Shown here in pieces: positions 62,223-64,000 of a stretch of 64,000 nt of DNA. The notes below the pieces were generated by a model. The model was given only the letters and a program-made list of their open reading frames with translations. It made no database searches and was not told where the DNA came from. Source of the DNA: Blautia hansenii. GTDB lineage: Bacteria > Bacillota > Clostridia > Lachnospirales > Lachnospiraceae. The translations under genes were made by a program, and so were the position numbers. The stretch lies in the NCBI RefSeq assembly GCF_013304445.1, contig NZ_JAAITA010000011.1:37219-101218 (forward strand). Direction: 5' to 3'. Every line of letters begins with the position of its first letter. Positions within the stretch are counted from its first letter, which is position 1.

Positions 62223-63860
62223 TTACAGAAGCCCAAATTCTTTCATATCTTTTTCCACCGTATCAATCCCCGCAATACCAAAGTTATCCACCAGCACCTT
62301 TGCCACATTCGGGCTTAAAAATGCCGGAAGCGTAGGTCCGAGGTGAATATTCTTCACGCCCAGGTGCAGCAGCGCCAGCAGGACAATAACGGCTTTCTGC
62401 TCATACCAGGCAATGTTGTACACGATAGGAAGTTCGTTGATGTCATCCAGTCCAAAGACTTCCTTCAGTTTCAGCGCAATCACAGCCAGGGAGTAGGAGT
62501 CGTTGCACTGACCTGCGTCCAGTACGCGGGGAATTCCTCCAATATCACCAAGATTCAGTTTGTTATATTTATATTTTGCACAGCCAGCCGTGAGAATCAC
62601 AGCGTCTTTTGGAAGTGCTTTTGCAAAATCAGTGTAGTAATTGCGGCTTTTGGCGCGTCCGTCACAGCCTGCCATAACGACAAATTTTTTGATGGATCCG
62701 GATTGTACTGCTTCCACAATCTTGTCAGCCAGAGCCAGTACCTGTGCGTGGGCAAAGCCGCCGATGATTTCACCCTGTTCCAGTTCTGTAGGAGGCGGAC
62801 AGTTTTTGGCCTGCGCAATCAGCGGGGAGAAATCCTTAGTCTCGCCGATTTCGCCGTCAATGTGTTTGCAGCCAGGGAAGCCTGCCGCTCCGGTGGTATA
62901 CAGACGGTCTTTGTAGCTGTCTTTAGGCGGCACAATGCAGTTCGTTGTCATGAGAATCGGGCCGTGGAAGGCCTCAAATTCTTCTTTCTGTTTCCACCAC
63001 GCGTTTCCGTAATTGCCTTTGAAGTTGTCATATTTTTTAAAGGCAGGGTAATAGTGGGCAGGAAGCATTTCAGAGTGAGTGTACACATCTACGCCGGTGC
63101 CCTGTGTCTGTTCCAGCAGCATTTCCAAATCCCTCAAATCATGGCCGGAAATCAGAATTCCCGGATTTTTGTCCACGCCAATCTTGACCTTTGTAATTTC
63201 CGGATTTCCGTAGGCCTGCGTATTGGCTTTGTCCAGAAGCGCCATGCCCTGTACTCCGTATTTGCCGGTTTCCAGAGTGAGATTTACCAGGTCATCTGCA
63301 GTCATGGTATCGTCCAGTGTGGCGGCCAGAGCCCGCTGAAGGAAAGTGTCTGTTTCTTCATCTTCCTGCAGCAGAGCATTGGCGTGTTTCGTGTAAGCGG
63401 ATAATCCCTTTAAACCATAAGTAATCAGTTCACGCAGAGAGCGGATATCTTCGTTTTCTGTGGACAAAACACCGACAGAAGCTGCTTTTACAGAAAAGTC
63501 AGAAGCTGTTCCCGTCCAGAGCGCCGCTTCTGGGAGTAATTCACGGTCTTTTATCCGGGAGAGCAGTCCGTCTTTTACCCGGAGTGTTTCTTCCATTTGT
63601 GCGGTAATGGATTCGTTATCAAAATTCACATTGGTAATGGTTGTGAAAAGATTGCGGGTAATCAGATGATTGATTTTTCGGTCAACATCCTGCCCTTCTT
63701 TGCGAAGCTGTGTGGTAACGGCGGACAGGCCCTTGGTTACCCAGATGAGTAAATCCTGTATGGCAGCGACCTGGGGCGTCTTTCCACAGACACCCATTCT
63801 GGTGCAGCCTGAACATCCGGCAGTTTCCTGACATTGATAGCAAAACATATTCTGTTCCAT
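62223..63860 (-). CDS. hcp: Hybrid cluster protein (hydroxylamine/NO reductase)
   Basis: 545 residues. The N-terminal iron-sulfur Cys set is [23 protein letters not shown], followed by the hybrid-cluster ligands: ISGHDL (His), HSEMLP (Glu region), [27 protein letters not shown] and [10 protein letters not shown]. It reduces nitric oxide or hydroxylamine under nitrosative stress in anaerobes. Single gene behind a palindrome at -41.5. GGAGG 8 bp before the ATG. Confidence 0.96.
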   Translation of the reverse strand: MEQNMFCYQCQETAGCSGCTRMGVCGKTPQVAAIQDLLIWVTKGLSAVTTQLRKEGQDVDRKINHLITRNLFTTITNVNFDNESITAQMEETLRVKDGLLSRIKDRELLPEAALWTGTASDFSVKAASVGVLSTENEDIRSLRELITYGLKGLSAYTKHANALLQEDEETDTFLQRALAATLDDTMTADDLVNLTLETGKYGVQGMALLDKANTQAYGNPEITKVKIGVDKNPGILISGHDLRDLEMLLEQTQGTGVDVYTHSEMLPAHYYPAFKKYDNFKGNYGNAWWKQKEEFEAFHGPILMTTNCIVPPKDSYKDRLYTTGAAGFPGCKHIDGEIGETKDFSPLIAQAKNCPPPTELEQGEIIGGFAHAQVLALADKIVEAVQSGSIKKFVVMAGCDGRAKSRNYYTDFAKALPKDAVILTAGCAKYKYNKLNLGDIGGIPRVLDAGQCNDSYSLAVIALKLKEVFGLDDINELPIVYNIAWYEQKAVIVLLALLHLGVKNIHLGPTLPAFLSPNVAKVLVDNFGIAGIDTVEKDMKEFGLL

Positions 63861-63900
63861 TTTTCATCCTCCTGTGGGTTGTTTTCGTTTCATGAGGTTG

Positions 63901-63944
63901 ATTATAGGATACAAAAAGAAGAAAATATGTTGTTATAACCACAT
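63901..63944 (-). promoter_or_regulatory. hcp promoter with activator-type palindrome
   Basis: Minus-strand TATAAT at 63906-63901 has no good -35. The 18-bp near-palindrome ATGTTGTTATAACCACAT (63927-63944, one mismatched pair) is centred about 41.5 bp before the expected start. That is the class II position of CRP/FNR activators; HcpR is the obvious candidate. Confidence 0.55.
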
Positions 63945-63961
63945 AAATGAAAAGTCTAATC

Positions 63962-63978
63962 CCCCAGCTATGCTGGGG
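63962..63978. other. Short GC-rich hairpin near window end
   Basis: CCCCAGC-TAT-GCTGGGG is a perfect 7-bp stem. It could be a terminator of a gene beyond the window or part of a repeat. The window ends before this can be told. Confidence 0.3.
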
Positions 63979-64000
63979 CGAATAGTGTAAGTGGAAACGG

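Noticed and set aside
62343..63404. 353-codon open frame on the plus strand
   Set aside because: Entirely antisense to hcp, which has full cluster-ligand motifs.
63962..64000. Start of a CRISPR array
   Set aside because: Only one palindromic unit is visible before the window ends; no repeat-spacer periodicity can be shown.

Overview
The window looks like a chromosome segment of a spore-forming gut Lachnospiraceae (Blautia-like). This is inferred from the moderate-to-low G+C, strong GGAGG-type ribosome binding sites, the sporulation genes spoIIID and spmB, an archaeal/vacuolar-type ATPase instead of an F-type, HisZ with a short HisG, hexuronate and galactose catabolism, and typical Lachnospiraceae families (Rpn-like nuclease, YhgE/Pip proteins, permuted PstS). 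No rRNA or universal marker is present, so a species cannot be named.

Layout. 1-4.6 kb: an lplABCD-like ABC importer with a GH4 alpha-galacturonidase. 4.6-7.1 kb: a small accessory block. It holds an Rpn/PD-(D/E)XK nuclease-like ORF bracketed by two copies of a 40-bp hairpin repeat and preceded by tandem hairpins. Next to it, on the other strand, is a retron: a reverse transcriptase and, upstream of it, a 187-nt structured RNA closed by 11-bp a1/a2 inverted repeats. 7.1-10.6 kb: spoIIID and a TetR-controlled transporter/lipase operon. 10.6-14.9 kb: an AraC regulator divergent from a kduI-kduD-RpiB-family-discoidin operon for unsaturated uronate breakdown. 15-20 kb: an unknown protein, a CorA-like channel, recQ and spmB. 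20-26.3 kb: a nine-gene histidine operon (hisZGCBHAFIE) without hisD. 26.4-32.9 kb: a J-domain-like membrane protein, pduL, a MarR regulator, a DUF885-type metalloprotein, a lipoprotein and a galactokinase. 32.9-37.6 kb: two YhgE/Pip membrane proteins.

37.6-38.4 kb is a 776-bp AT-rich gap with a cluster of DnaA-box-like 9-mers and an iterated TGTAAAAT motif. It precedes the phosphate regulon pstS-pstC-pstA-pstB-phoU-phoB-phoR (38.4-44.9 kb), whose PstS is circularly permuted. 44.9-53.4 kb is a nine-gene V/A-ATPase operon on the minus strand. 53.7-58.7 kb: trmB, an AraC/galactokinase divergent pair and a BlaI/MecR1 pair. A tRNA-Lys(CUU) and a MATE exporter follow. 60.4-62.2 kb is a second accessory patch with a RhuM-family gene and noncoding remnants. 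The window ends with hcp (hybrid cluster protein) behind a near-perfect palindrome placed like a class II activator site.

The uronide genes form one theme: the importer and GH4 enzyme free galacturonate units, and KduI/KduD process the unsaturated uronate branch. The most notable items are the retron with its recognisable msr-msd RNA and no adjacent effector, the permuted PstS, the DnaA-box cluster far from any dnaA gene, and the structured repeat-flanked Rpn unit.
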